Assembly (NCBI RefSeq): GCF_036075115.1
Contig: NZ_CP107958.1
Span: 6,572,001 to 6,636,000, forward strand
Origin: Streptomyces sp. NBC_00377
GTDB taxonomy: Bacteria > Actinomycetota > Actinomycetes > Streptomycetales > Streptomycetaceae
Reading direction: 5' to 3'
DNA length: 64,000 bases
Shown here in pieces: positions 1-8,223 of the stretch; the stretch's first letter is position 1; each line of letters opens with the position of its first letter. Made by a program: the position numbers and the translations under genes. The notes beneath the pieces were generated by a model. It saw only the letters and a list, made by a program, of their open reading frames with translations. It had not been told where the DNA came from and searched no databases.

Positions 1-456
1 TACGACCGCCCGCGCGATCACGATCCCGGCCGCGCCCGCGAGCCCCTGCACCAGCCGGCAGGCGACCAGCAGCTCGACGGTCGGCGCGAGGGCGCACAGG
101 GCCGTCGCCACGACGTAGACGGCGAGCCCGGCGAGCAGCGGGCGCCTGCGCCCCCACCGGTCGCTCATCGGGCCGACCACCAGCTGCCCGAGCGCCATAC
201 CGGCCAGACACGCGGTCAGCGTGAGCTGGACGGTCGCGGCGGGCGCGTGCAGCGAGCGGGTCACCTCCGGCAGCGCCGGGAGGTACATGTCCATCGAGAG
301 CGGGGGAGTGGCGGTCAGACCGCCGAGGACGAGGGTGACCAGCAGGCCCGCCCGGCGCCGGGCGGACAGGCTCGGCGCGGCCTCCCCGCCGGTGTCCCTG
401 TCACGGTCCGTCGCCGCCCGCCGCGCCGCGCCGGGCACGGCCCCACCCTCCGGCAT
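1..456 (-). CDS. MFS drug-resistance transporter (Bcr/CflA-like), N-terminal part
   Basis: The gene reads leftward and leaves the window, so only its first 152 residues are present. The ATG at 456 follows a purine-rich ribosome site (GGAGAGGGAGGGG). An Arg-rich cytoplasmic tail of about 35 residues precedes the first membrane helix. The segment MDMYLPALPEV (residues 55-65) at the outer end of helix 1 is typical of Bcr/CflA drug:proton antiporters, and GPMSDRWGRRRPLL (95-108) is the MFS motif A between helices 2 and 3. Known members export bicyclomycin, chloramphenicol or related drugs; the substrate here cannot be told. It diverges from the oxidoreductase gene that starts at 544. Confidence 0.85.
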   Translation of the reverse strand, partial: MPEGGAVPGAARRAATDRDRDTGGEAAPSLSARRRAGLLVTLVLGGLTATPPLSMDMYLPALPEVTRSLHAPAATVQLTLTACLAGMALGQLVVGPMSDRWGRRRPLLAGLAVYVVATALCALAPTVELLVACRLVQGLAGAAGIVIARAVV

Positions 457-543
457 CCGGCCGCCCCTCCCTCTCCGACATCTGTGCGACCTATGCTCTC
501 AGCTCGAACACACTGCTGGGACGGCATGAGGGCGGGGCAGGGT

Positions 544-1545
544 ATGACGACGGACACGGTGCGGTGGGGGATCCTGGCGACCGGCGGGATCGCCGCCGCG
601 TTCACGGCGGATCTGATCGACCTGCCCGAGGCGGAGGTCGTGGCGGTCGCCTCGCGCTCCGAGGTCTCGGCGAAGGCGTTCGCCGACCGGTTCGGCATAC
701 CCAGGGCCTACGGCGACTGGGCCGCGCTCGCCGCCGACGAGGACATCGATGTCGTCTACGTCGCCACCCCGCACGCCGCCCACCGCACCGCCGCCGGACT
801 CTGTCTGGAGGCCGGGCGCAACGTGCTCTGCGAGAAGGCGTTCACGCTGAACCTGCGCGAGGCCGAGGAACTCGTGGCGCTGGCCCGGGAACACGACCGC
901 TTCCTCATGGAAGCCATGTGGATGTACTGCAACCCGGTCGTCCGCCGCCTCAAGGCCCTCGTGGACGACGGCGCGATCGGCGAGGTCCGCACCGTGCAGG
1001 CCGACTTCGGCCTCGAAGGGCCCTTCCCGCCTTCGCACCGGCTGCGCGACCCCGCGCAGGGCGGCGGCGCGCTCCTCGACCTCGGCGTGTACCCGGTCTC
1101 CTTCGCCCACCTGCTGCTCGGCGCGCCCTCGGGCATCGCCGCCCAGGCCGTCCTCTCCGCCGAGGGCGTCGACCTCCAGACGGCCCTGGCCCTGTCCTGG
1201 GACTCCGGCGCGCTCGCCACCCTGCACTGCTCCCTGGTCGGCGGCACGGGCACCACCGCCTCCCTCACCGGCTCGCGCGGCCGGATCGACATCCCGTCCG
1301 GGTTCTTCCACCCCGAGCGCCTCGTCCTGCACCGCGCCGGACGCGACCCCGAGGAGTTCACGGCCGACCCGGCCGACGGTCCCCGGACGACGCTGCGGCA
1401 CGAAGCCCGCGAGGTCATGCGCGCGCTGCGGGCCGGTGAGACCGAGTCCCCGCTGGTCCCGCTGGACGGCACCCTCGCGGTCATGCGGACCCTCGACGCG
1501 GTCCGCGAGCGGATCGGGGTGCGCTACCCCGGCGAGAACGCGTAA
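544..1545 (+). CDS. Gfo/Idh/MocA family NAD(P)-dependent oxidoreductase
   Basis: A 333-residue protein of the glucose-fructose oxidoreductase / inositol dehydrogenase family. The Rossmann dinucleotide site is WGILATGGIAAAF (residues 8-20); the family signature C-E-K lies at residues 96-98, K98 being the usual catalytic lysine. The C-terminal half fits the family's substrate-binding beta-sheet domain (GGGALLDLGVYPVSF). The ATG at 544 is preferred over the longer open frame upstream because GGGGCAGGG sits just before it and the protein then begins directly with the Rossmann fold. Members oxidise or reduce hydroxyls on sugars and cyclitols; the substrate is not predictable. It is divergent from the MFS gene and 45 bp upstream of a TetR gene. 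Confidence 0.9.
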   Translation: MTTDTVRWGILATGGIAAAFTADLIDLPEAEVVAVASRSEVSAKAFADRFGIPRAYGDWAALAADEDIDVVYVATPHAAHRTAAGLCLEAGRNVLCEKAFTLNLREAEELVALAREHDRFLMEAMWMYCNPVVRRLKALVDDGAIGEVRTVQADFGLEGPFPPSHRLRDPAQGGGALLDLGVYPVSFAHLLLGAPSGIAAQAVLSAEGVDLQTALALSWDSGALATLHCSLVGGTGTTASLTGSRGRIDIPSGFFHPERLVLHRAGRDPEEFTADPADGPRTTLRHEAREVMRALRAGETESPLVPLDGTLAVMRTLDAVRERIGVRYPGENA

Positions 1546-1553
1546 CCGTTCAC

Positions 1554-1568
1554 GAGACGTCCCGTCTC
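1554..1568. promoter_or_regulatory. Palindromic operator candidate before the TetR gene
   Basis: GAGACG-TCC-CGTCTC is a perfect 6+3+6 palindrome ending 10 nt upstream of the presumed -10 hexamer of the TetR gene at 1591. Its place fits an autorepression site. The GAGAC core also occurs in the larger palindrome at 20846-20870. Confidence 0.55.
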
Positions 1569-1578
1569 ATCCGCTTGG

Positions 1579-1584
1579 TACCGT
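1579..1584 (+). promoter_or_regulatory. -10 hexamer TACCGT, leaderless start of TetR gene
   Basis: TACCGT ends 6 nt before the ATG at 1591 and no Shine-Dalgarno sequence is present. This is the spacing expected when transcription begins at the A of the start codon. Confidence 0.45.
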
Positions 1585-1590
1585 CGACAC

Positions 1591-2223
1591 ATGGCCACAC
1601 AGTCCGGAAAGCCGGCCCCCGACACCACCCGCCGCAGCGAACGGTCCCGGCGCGCCATCTACGACGCCGCCCTCGCCCTCGTCGCGGAGACCGGCTATCC
1701 GAAGACCACGATCGAGGGCATCGCCGCCCGCGCCGGCGTCGGCAAGCAGACCATCTACCGGTGGTGGGGGTCGAAGGCCGACGTCCTGCTGGAGGCGTTC
1801 CTCGACCTCGGCGAACAGGCGGCGCGCGACGCCGGGGCGTCCGACCGGGGGCTCTACGCCATCCCCGACACCGGGGACCTGGCCGCCGACATCAAGGCCG
1901 TCCTGCGGGCCACCGTCGACCAGCTCACCGACCCCCGGTTCGAGGCGCCCTCCCGGGCCCTGGCCGCCGAGGGCGTGGTAGACGAACAGGTCGGCCGCGA
2001 GTTCACGGCCAAGCTGATGGAACCGTCCATCCAGCTGTACGTCGACCGGCTGCGCTCCGCCCAGGAGGCCGGCCAGGTCCGCGCCGACCTCGACCCGCGC
2101 ATCGCCCTGGAGTTCTTCATCTCCCCGCTCGCGCAGCGCTGGCTCCAGTACACGGGCCCGATCTCCTACGAGTACACCGACACCCTCGTCGACTACGCCC
2201 TCCACGGCCTCGCGCCCCGCTGA
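1591..2223 (+). CDS. TetR/AcrR family transcriptional regulator
   Basis: A 210-residue regulator. The N-terminal TetR helix-turn-helix is clear: TTIEGIAARAGVGKQTIYRW at about residues 39-58, followed by the usual GSKADVL. The C-terminal ligand/dimer domain has the common TetR C-terminal pattern with aromatic residues near the end. It probably binds the palindrome at 1554-1568 and represses itself and possibly the upstream oxidoreductase or the MFS gene at the window edge; that target set is inference. The start lacks a ribosome site and looks leaderless. Confidence 0.92.
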   Translation: MATQSGKPAPDTTRRSERSRRAIYDAALALVAETGYPKTTIEGIAARAGVGKQTIYRWWGSKADVLLEAFLDLGEQAARDAGASDRGLYAIPDTGDLAADIKAVLRATVDQLTDPRFEAPSRALAAEGVVDEQVGREFTAKLMEPSIQLYVDRLRSAQEAGQVRADLDPRIALEFFISPLAQRWLQYTGPISYEYTDTLVDYALHGLAPR

Positions 2224-2353
2224 ACATGCCGCACATGGGTCACTCTGGCCCCACCGGTCCCACCTGCCCCGATTCACGGCTACGGCCCCCCGATGCCCAG
2301 GATGGTGGGACCATGAGGCATGCTGTCCGCACCACAGCTAGACGAGGGGACAG

Positions 2354-3088
2354 ATGAGCGCGGAGTTCGGCGGCCGGACCGGCCTGTGGGGCAAACTCTC
2401 GGAATGGCTGCGCAGCGGCCCGGCCGAAGCCGCCGACGAGGGCGGCCGTGAGGCCCTGCTGCTGGCCGCCGCCGGTGCGGGACTCCCGCTGGCGCCCGCC
2501 GCGCACCCGGCCCCCGGCTACGGATGCTCCTGCGACCGGGTCGGCTGTCCGACCCCGGCCCGGCACCCGGTGTCCTTCGGCTGGCAGACGCAGTCCACCA
2601 CCGACCGCGCGCAGATCGAACACTGGGCCCGCCAGCAGCCGGAGGCCAACTTCATCACCGCCACCGGCATGACGCACGACGTGCTCGACGTGCCGCTGGA
2701 GGCGGGCCGGCAGGCGCTGGAGCGGCTCCTCGACTCCGGCGTCGAGGTCGGCCCGGTCGCCGAGAGCGACGACGGCCGGATGCTCTTCTTCACCCTCACC
2801 CGCGGCACCCCCGAGGACGAGGACGAGTGGTGGCCGTGCGAGCTGGACTGCCACCCGGAGACCATGGACGAGCACCCCGGCCTGCGCTGGCACTGCCGCG
2901 GCTCCTACGTCCTGGTACCGCCCGCCCGGCTGCCCGGCGACGACGGCCGGACCGTGCACTGGTTCCGCGGCCCCGAGCACCCGCTGCCCGACCCGCTGAC
3001 CCTCCTCGAAACCCTCACGGACGCCTGCGCCCGCCACGCGGACCAAGAGCCCGACCACACCAACACCCCCTGGCCCTCCCACCACTGA
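2354..3088 (+). CDS. Bifunctional primase/polymerase (prim-pol) N-domain-like protein, probably inactive
   Basis: A 244-residue stand-alone protein resembling the prim-pol domain found in plasmid replicases and in many streptomycete chromosomal orphans. The Cys/His loop C58-x-C60-x4-C65-x5-H71 followed by a Trp (W77), STTD and a segment ending HDVLDVP (residues 108-114) follow the family order. In active members the last motif reads DVxDVD and supplies two metal-binding Asp; here the final position is Pro, so polymerase activity is doubtful. There is no helicase domain and no phage neighbour. GAGGGGACAG lies just before the ATG. Function unknown; domain assignment is moderately sure. Confidence 0.7.
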   Translation: MSAEFGGRTGLWGKLSEWLRSGPAEAADEGGREALLLAAAGAGLPLAPAAHPAPGYGCSCDRVGCPTPARHPVSFGWQTQSTTDRAQIEHWARQQPEANFITATGMTHDVLDVPLEAGRQALERLLDSGVEVGPVAESDDGRMLFFTLTRGTPEDEDEWWPCELDCHPETMDEHPGLRWHCRGSYVLVPPARLPGDDGRTVHWFRGPEHPLPDPLTLLETLTDACARHADQEPDHTNTPWPSHH

Positions 3089-3123
3089 CCAGCGGCGCGA
3101 AGCCCCGCGCGGCATCGCGCCCC

Positions 3124-3476
3124 GCCAGGGCCACGGGAAACGACGCGCCCAGCCCCCACCGGACCCGCGGCCGAGAACGGACCCCTGTGCTCGCACGTCG
3201 CAGGGGTGCGGCACCGCGCCCTGCCAGGGCCACGGGGAACGGCGCGCCCAGCCCCCACCGGGCCTGCGGCCGAGAACGGACCCTTGTGCTCGCACGTCGC
3301 AGGGGTGCGGCACCGCGCCCTGCCAGGGCCACGGGGAACGGCGCGATCAGCCCCCACCGGGCCTGCGGCCGAGAACGGACCCTTGTGCTCGCACGTCGCA
3401 GGGGTGCGGCATCGCGCCCTGCCAGGGGCGCGGGGAACGGCGCGATCAGCCCCCACCGGGCCCGCGGCCGAACACA
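3124..3476. repeat. 99-bp tandem repeat, three full copies plus a partial
   Basis: Units begin with GCCAGGG(G/C) at 3124, 3223, 3322 and 3421, exactly 99 bp apart; the fourth is cut off near 3476. The copies differ at few positions. Because 99 is a multiple of 3, reading frames stay open through the array and give spurious ORFs. The core GGGGCGCGGGGAAC in the last unit recurs at 8059-8082, so the unit seems built on a dispersed intergenic element. This explains most of the 3089-3520 gap, in which I see no gene. Confidence 0.9.
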
Positions 3477-3520
3477 ACCCCCAGCGCCCCCGGCAAAACC
3501 CGCCACACCCAGCGGAGCGC

Positions 3521-4552
3521 TTACGCGCCTTTGGCCCCCGTCAAGCCCTCCAGCCGGCTGAGCATCGTCACCTTGCCGTTTCCCGAGCCCTTCGGCGGCG
3601 TCAGGGCGATCTCGTTGGCGACGAACTCCATCGTCAGGGACTGCTTGATCTCACCGGTCGTCAGCGCGGCCACGTTCTTGTTCGGGGCGGGCACGGTGGC
3701 GCCCACGGCGGCCGTCTGCTTCATGTAGTGGTGGGTGGTGAAGAACACCAGCGCCCCGCCGTCCGCGGTGCGCAGCGCCAGCGGCGCGTAGTCGCCGCTG
3801 GTGAGCGGCTCGTCGATGTACTGCGTGGCCAGGCCCGGCTTGGTGGCGTTCTTCGCGCGGGCGGCGCGCAGCGTGTTGGTGTACGCGCCGTCCGCGAACG
3901 CGCCCCGGCCGCTCTGCAAGTACGCCGTGTAGTCCTTGCTCAGGTCCTTCGGGGCGACGGCCAATCCGGCGGAGTCGGCCGGCACGGCCTGGGCGACGCC
4001 GTTCCTGCCCCCGTGCCCGAACGCCGGCACCGAGCCCGGTGCCACCAGCGTCAGATAGGTGGCCTGCCACGGCTGGGAGCGCCCGGCCCGGGTGAAGACC
4101 ATCAGCCAGCGCGCGTCGCCGCCCTTGTTGCCCTTCGCGTCGGCGACGAACCAGCGCGGCCAGCCCGCCTTCTCGACGATCGTGTACTTCACGTCCGACA
4201 GAACCAGCGGGGTGTGCTCCGCATTGCCGTTCGGGCTGTTGGCGCGGCCCGCCTTCAGCCGCGCCTCGTCGATGGTCCCGAGCGCGCCGGTGGTGTACGC
4301 CGCGTCCAGTGAACTGTCGTACGCCGCGTCGGCCTTGTTGTAGGCGGACGTGAACTGCTCGACCGCCTTGACGGCTTCCGCCTTCGTGGCCGCCGGGAGC
4401 AGCTCGAGCTCCCCGTGGACCACCACGCAGCCGCTCGCGGTGAGCGAGACGGCGGTGAGCGAAGCCGCTACGAGTGCGTACCGGTCACGCCCGCGGAGCC
4501 TTCGACTGCGCGGAATCCCGGTCGTCAGCCCGCGTTCGCGTTCCGTGCTCAT
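3521..4552 (-). CDS. Putative secreted lipoprotein downstream of efeU
   Basis: A 343-residue protein with a long basic N-terminus, a hydrophobic stretch (residues about 25-41) and a lipobox LTASGC with the lipidated Cys at residue 42, so it is probably anchored to the outer face of the membrane. The mature part resembles the uncharacterised DUF8094-type actinobacterial lipoproteins; no catalytic motif is visible. Its ATG at 4552 lies inside efeU: the two frames overlap by 68 bp, with AAGGTGA about 8 nt before the ATG. The gene is therefore probably translated with the Efe operon, though whether it has a role in iron uptake is unknown. Confidence 0.8.
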   Translation of the reverse strand: MSTERERGLTTGIPRSRRLRGRDRYALVAASLTAVSLTASGCVVVHGELELLPAATKAEAVKAVEQFTSAYNKADAAYDSSLDAAYTTGALGTIDEARLKAGRANSPNGNAEHTPLVLSDVKYTIVEKAGWPRWFVADAKGNKGGDARWLMVFTRAGRSQPWQATYLTLVAPGSVPAFGHGGRNGVAQAVPADSAGLAVAPKDLSKDYTAYLQSGRGAFADGAYTNTLRAARAKNATKPGLATQYIDEPLTSGDYAPLALRTADGGALVFFTTHHYMKQTAAVGATVPAPNKNVAALTTGEIKQSLTMEFVANEIALTPPKGSGNGKVTMLSRLEGLTGAKGA

Positions 4553-5384
4553 CAGGTGACTTCACCTTCCCCTTCCCGGAGGCGAACCCTACCGGGGCGA
4601 GGAACAGCGCGAGTGTCGGCACCAGGTAGAGCAGCCACACCGTGACCTGGAGGACGGTCGGATCGGGCTGGAAGTTGAACACGCCCTTCAGCAGCGTGCC
4701 GTACCAGCTGTCCGGGGGGATCGTGCCGGTGATGTCGAAGGCGAGACGGTTCAACCCCGGGATCAGATCGGCCTCCTGGAGGTCGTGGACGCCGTACGCC
4801 AGCACGCCGGCGGCCACCACGACGAGCATGCCGCCCGTCCAGGTGAAGAACTTCGCCAGGTTGATCCGCAGCGCTCCGCGGTAGAACAGCCAGCCCAGCA
4901 GGACGGCTGTCGCCAGGCCCAGGGCCACACCGATCAGCGGCCGCGGGGTGCCGTCGCCGGCCGCGTGCACCGACGCCCACACGAACAGGGCCGTCTCCAG
5001 GCCCTCCCGGCCGACGGCGAGGAACGCGGTGGCCACCAGCGCGCCGGTGCCCATCGCGAGCGCCGCGTCCAGCTTGCCGTGCAGCTCCGACTTCAGGTGC
5101 CGGGCGGTGCGCCGCATCCAGAACACCATCCAGGTGACCAGGCCGACCGCGAGGATGGACAGGGAGCCGCCGAGCGCCTCCTGCGCCTGGAACGTCAGTT
5201 CCTGGGAGCCGAATTCGAGGACGCAGCCGAAACCCATCGCGATGAGCACCGCGATGCCGATACCGGCCCAGACCGGCTTGAGCGCGTCCCTGCGGTCCGT
5301 CTTCACCAGGTAGGCGATGAGGATGCAGACGACGAGACTGGCCTCGAGGCCCTCGCGCAGTCCGATCAGGTAGTTGGAGAACAC
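4485..5384 (-). CDS. efeU: Iron permease EfeU (FTR1 family)
   Basis: A 299-residue polytopic membrane protein, the pore of the EfeUOB ferrous/ferric iron importer. The two REGLE iron-binding motifs of FTR1 permeases are intact at residues 10-14 and 126-130, each within a membrane helix. About seven hydrophobic helices are visible, followed by a charged cytoplasmic tail. It starts 3 nt after the efeB stop, so it is translated in the same operon, and its last 68 bp also encode the start of a lipoprotein. The charged C-terminal tail, the part shared with the lipoprotein gene, is probably the least constrained part. Confidence 0.95.
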   Translation of the reverse strand: MFSNYLIGLREGLEASLVVCILIAYLVKTDRRDALKPVWAGIGIAVLIAMGFGCVLEFGSQELTFQAQEALGGSLSILAVGLVTWMVFWMRRTARHLKSELHGKLDAALAMGTGALVATAFLAVGREGLETALFVWASVHAAGDGTPRPLIGVALGLATAVLLGWLFYRGALRINLAKFFTWTGGMLVVVAAGVLAYGVHDLQEADLIPGLNRLAFDITGTIPPDSWYGTLLKGVFNFQPDPTVLQVTVWLLYLVPTLALFLAPVGFASGKGKVKSPDEHGTRTRADDRDSAQSKAPRA

Positions 5385-5387
5385 GGG

Positions 5388-6635
5388 CTACGCCTCCTTG
5401 GAGAACAGCGTCCGGCCCCACCAGTCGTCCTTGTCGCGGACGCCCGGCGGGACGGCGAAGACGGCCGAACCCACGTGCTGGATGTACTCGTTGAGCGCAT
5501 CGGTCGCGAGGTTGCGCTGCACGCGGATGAATCCCTCGCGCACGTCACGCTGGTAGGCGAGGAAGAACAGGCCCGCCTCGAGCCGCCCCAGACCGTCGGT
5601 GCCGTCGGTGAAGGAGTAGCCGCGGCGCAGGATCGTCGACCCGTGGTTGGAGTCGGGGTGCGCGAGCCGTACGTGCGCGTCGGGCTTCATCGCCTTCAGG
5701 AAGGGCTCGTCGCGCTCCTTCGCCTTGCCCACCGGAGCGCCCTCGCCCTTGTCGCGGCCGAAGATGTCCTCCTGCTCCTGGAGCGAGGTGCGGTCCCAGG
5801 TCTCGATGTGCATGCGGATCCGGCGGGCGACGAGATAGGAGCCGCCGACCATCCAGTCGGGACCGTCCTTCTCGCCGACCCACACGAACTTCTTCAGCCG
5901 GTCCGTCTCCGTGCCCGCGATGTTGCGGGTGCCGTCCTTGAAGCCCATGAGGTTGCGCGGGGTCTGCGCGTCGGGCGTCGTGGAGGAGGTCTTGCCGAAG
6001 CCGAGCTGCGACCAGCGGATGACGACCTTGCCCATGCCGATGCGGGCCAGGTTGCGGATGGCGTGTACGGCGACCTGCGGATCGTCCGCGCAGGCCTGGA
6101 CGCACAGGTCGCCGTTGCTGCGGGCCGCGTCGAGCGCGTCCCCGGCGAACGTGGGCAGGTCGACGAGGGCGTCGGGCCGCCGGTCGGCGAGGTCGAACTT
6201 CTTGAACAGGGACGGCCCGAAGCCGACCGTCAGGGTCAGCCGGGACGGCTTGAGCCCCAGTGCCTCGCCGGTGTCGTCCGGCGGCGCCTCGGGGAGACCG
6301 CCGAACGCGCCCTCGCCGACCGCCTTCCCGGCCGTCATCCGGCGGGCCGCCTCGGTCCAGTCCTTCAGCAGCTGCACCAACTCGGCCCGGTCCGTGGTCG
6401 TCACGTCGAAGGCGGCGAAGTGCAGCCGGTCCTGCACGGGCGTGGCGATGCCCGCCTGGTACGTGCCGTGGAAGCCGATCGCGGCGCCCGTGTCGGCGCC
6501 TGCCGGCTGGACGTCGTCGCCGGCACGGGTCATCGCGACCGCGCCGCCGGCCGCGGCGGCGCCGAGCGCGAGGCCGGCACCGCCCCAGCCGATCAGCGAC
6601 CGGCGGGAGGGACTGCTGCCCTGGGTCTCGGTCAT
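5388..6635 (-). CDS. efeB: Deferrochelatase/DyP-type peroxidase EfeB, Tat-exported
   Basis: A 415-residue haem peroxidase. The N-terminus carries a twin-arginine signal (RRSLIGW at residues 11-17 followed by an Ala/Gly-rich hydrophobic stretch), so the folded protein is exported with its haem. The DyP signature GFKDGTRN is at residues 231-238 with catalytic D234; a proximal His is likely H326 in LAHPD, with Arg and RGYSF following. In the Efe system EfeB oxidises ferrous iron or releases iron from haem and passes it on. It sits between efeO (15 nt gap) and efeU (3 nt gap) in the operon. Confidence 0.95.
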   Translation of the reverse strand: MTETQGSSPSRRSLIGWGGAGLALGAAAAGGAVAMTRAGDDVQPAGADTGAAIGFHGTYQAGIATPVQDRLHFAAFDVTTTDRAELVQLLKDWTEAARRMTAGKAVGEGAFGGLPEAPPDDTGEALGLKPSRLTLTVGFGPSLFKKFDLADRRPDALVDLPTFAGDALDAARSNGDLCVQACADDPQVAVHAIRNLARIGMGKVVIRWSQLGFGKTSSTTPDAQTPRNLMGFKDGTRNIAGTETDRLKKFVWVGEKDGPDWMVGGSYLVARRIRMHIETWDRTSLQEQEDIFGRDKGEGAPVGKAKERDEPFLKAMKPDAHVRLAHPDSNHGSTILRRGYSFTDGTDGLGRLEAGLFFLAYQRDVREGFIRVQRNLATDALNEYIQHVGSAVFAVPPGVRDKDDWWGRTLFSKEA

Positions 6636-6650
6636 GTCCTGGCCCTCCGG

Positions 6651-7790
6651 TTACTTCGCGACGGCGGCGGCGAGCTTCGACAGCGGCTCGGCGAGCGCGT
6701 TGACCGCGTCGGACAGTTCCTTGCGGCCGGCGGCGCCGACCTTGTCGTACGAGGTGAACGCGTACGAGGTCGTGTTCGGCCGGTACTTGTCCAGCAGCGT
6801 GTTCAGTGCGGCGAACTGCTTGTCCAGCTCGGTGACCAGGGCCGCGTCGTTCTCCGCGGCGACCGGCTTGAGCAGCTCGTACGACTTCTGGGCGCCCTCG
6901 ACGTTGGCCTTGAAGTCGACGAGGTCGGTGTGCGAGTAGCGCTCCTCCTCGCCGGTGACCTTGCCGGTCGCGACCTCGTCGAGGAGTTCCTTGGCGCCGT
7001 TGGCCATCGAGGTCGGGGTGATCTCGGCCTTGCCGACCCGCTTCTGCCAGTCGGTCAGGTCGGTGGTGAGCTGGTCGGCGAGGGTCTTCTCCGCGGCGGT
7101 GATCTTCTTGTCCTGCCAGAGGGCCTTCTCCAGCCGGTGCCAGCCGGTCCAGGTCTGCCCGGCCTCCAGGCCGTCGGCGCGGACGTCCACCTTCGGGTCG
7201 ATGTCACCGAAGGACTCGGCGACCGGCTCGGTGCGCTCCCAGCCGATGCGGGAGGGCGCGTAGGCCGCCTTGGCCGCCTCGACGTCACCCGCCTTGACGG
7301 CCTTCACGAAGGTCGCGACGAGCGGCAGCGTGGCGTCGGCCTGCTCCTGCGCGTACTCGCGGTAGGCGGCGACGGCCTTGTCCAGTCGGGGGTCACGCTT
7401 GGCGACCGAGCCGCCGGTGACCTTGAGGTCCTGGCGGATGCCGGTGCCCTTCATGCCGGGCTTGCAGGCGATCCGGTAGTCCCCGGCCTTCACCTCGGCG
7501 GTGACCCGCTGCTTGGTGCCGGGGCCGATGTTCTCCCGCTCGCTGACGATCCGGTCGTCCGGGAAGAGGATGTAGACCTCGGTGACCTTGGAGCCCTTGT
7601 TCTCGATGGCGAGCTCGAGGTGTCCGGCGGAGATCTCCTTCTTGGAGGTCTCGCACTTGGCGTCGGTGGCGGTCACGTTGATGACACGGTCGCCGCCCTT
7701 CGCATCGCTCTTGGAGGTGCAGCCGGTGACGGCGGTCAGGGCGGTCACGGCGGTGACGGCGGTGACGACGGACAGTCTGGCGGCTCGCAT
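6651..7790 (-). CDS. efeO: Iron uptake lipoprotein EfeO (cupredoxin + M75 imelysin)
   Basis: A 379-residue lipoprotein, first gene of the Efe operon. The lipobox ends at C24 (VTGC). An N-terminal cupredoxin-like domain (about residues 30-125) is followed by the helical imelysin-like M75 domain with the metal-binding HxxE motif H218-R-L-E221. EfeO captures iron outside the membrane and hands it to EfeU. The ATG at 7790 has GGGAG 5 nt before it; the longer open frame to 7865 is rejected because it lacks a ribosome site and would run through the iron boxes. Transcription is probably iron-repressed through the boxes at 7838-7876. Confidence 0.95.
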   Translation of the reverse strand: MRAARLSVVTAVTAVTALTAVTGCTSKSDAKGGDRVINVTATDAKCETSKKEISAGHLELAIENKGSKVTEVYILFPDDRIVSERENIGPGTKQRVTAEVKAGDYRIACKPGMKGTGIRQDLKVTGGSVAKRDPRLDKAVAAYREYAQEQADATLPLVATFVKAVKAGDVEAAKAAYAPSRIGWERTEPVAESFGDIDPKVDVRADGLEAGQTWTGWHRLEKALWQDKKITAAEKTLADQLTTDLTDWQKRVGKAEITPTSMANGAKELLDEVATGKVTGEEERYSHTDLVDFKANVEGAQKSYELLKPVAAENDAALVTELDKQFAALNTLLDKYRPNTTSYAFTSYDKVGAAGRKELSDAVNALAEPLSKLAAAVAK

Positions 7791-7837
7791 TCGGGCTCCC
7801 AGCGATGGCTGATTATTGACGTGACCCGGCTCATAGG

Positions 7838-7856
7838 GTTGGTGAGCCTCGCCTAA
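7838..7856 (-). promoter_or_regulatory. Iron box 1 (DmdR/IdeR/DtxR-type) before efeO
   Basis: Read on the minus strand the site is TTAGGCGAGGCTCACCAAC, matching 14 of 19 positions of the iron box TTAGGTTAGGCTAACCTAA. It ends 47 nt upstream of the efeO ATG, where it would cover the promoter. A DmdR/IdeR regulator loaded with iron is expected to bind here; the regulator gene is not in this window. Confidence 0.7.
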
Positions 7857-7857
7857 C

Positions 7858-7876
7858 TTATCCAAGGCTTACCTGC
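7858..7876 (+). promoter_or_regulatory. Iron box 2, adjacent to box 1
   Basis: On the plus strand TTATCCAAGGCTTACCTGC matches about 13 of 19 iron-box positions, its right half AGGCTTACCT being near perfect. It starts 1 bp after box 1, giving centres 20 bp apart, which suggests cooperative binding of two dimers. Confidence 0.55.
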
Positions 7877-8058
7877 GTAATACCCGTCCGCGCAGTGATT
7901 CACCTCTCATGGACGCCGTAAGAGCACGAGGCGATCACGGTGACTCAAACCGGACCCCAAGGAATGGTCAAAGGAGATTCAAAGATTCCGTTTCGTGGCC
8001 ACCGGGTGACGCTCCGGGCCGCGACGGAGAAGGAGGGAGGGGGCGCGGTCCGCCCACC

Positions 8059-8082
8059 AGGGGCGCGGGGAACTGTGCGACC
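8059..8082 (+). repeat. Dispersed GGGGCGCGGGGAAC intergenic element
   Basis: A 15-base match to the last unit of the 99-bp array at 3424, continuing AACTGTGCGACC. This wording resembles a common streptomycete intergenic repeat. The rest of the 7877-8223 gap shows no gene. Confidence 0.5.
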
Positions 8083-8223
8083 GGCGTGCGCGACCCGGGG
8101 GCGCGCGCCCGCCACCCCGCCGACGCTGCGGCGCGCGCACTCCGCACGAACCGAAGCCGCGGGCCGGGGCGGGTGGGGGTCCGGCGCGGCGCCCCGGGCG
8201 ACGAGCGGTGCTTCAATTCCCCG

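Noticed and set aside
3206..4312. Open frames running through the 99-bp repeats into the lipoprotein region
   Set aside because: The 99-bp period keeps frames open by arithmetic; no family similarity or ribosome site.
4785..7856. A 1023-codon open frame on the plus strand across the Efe operon
   Set aside because: Antisense shadow of efeU, efeB and efeO, all with clear family motifs.
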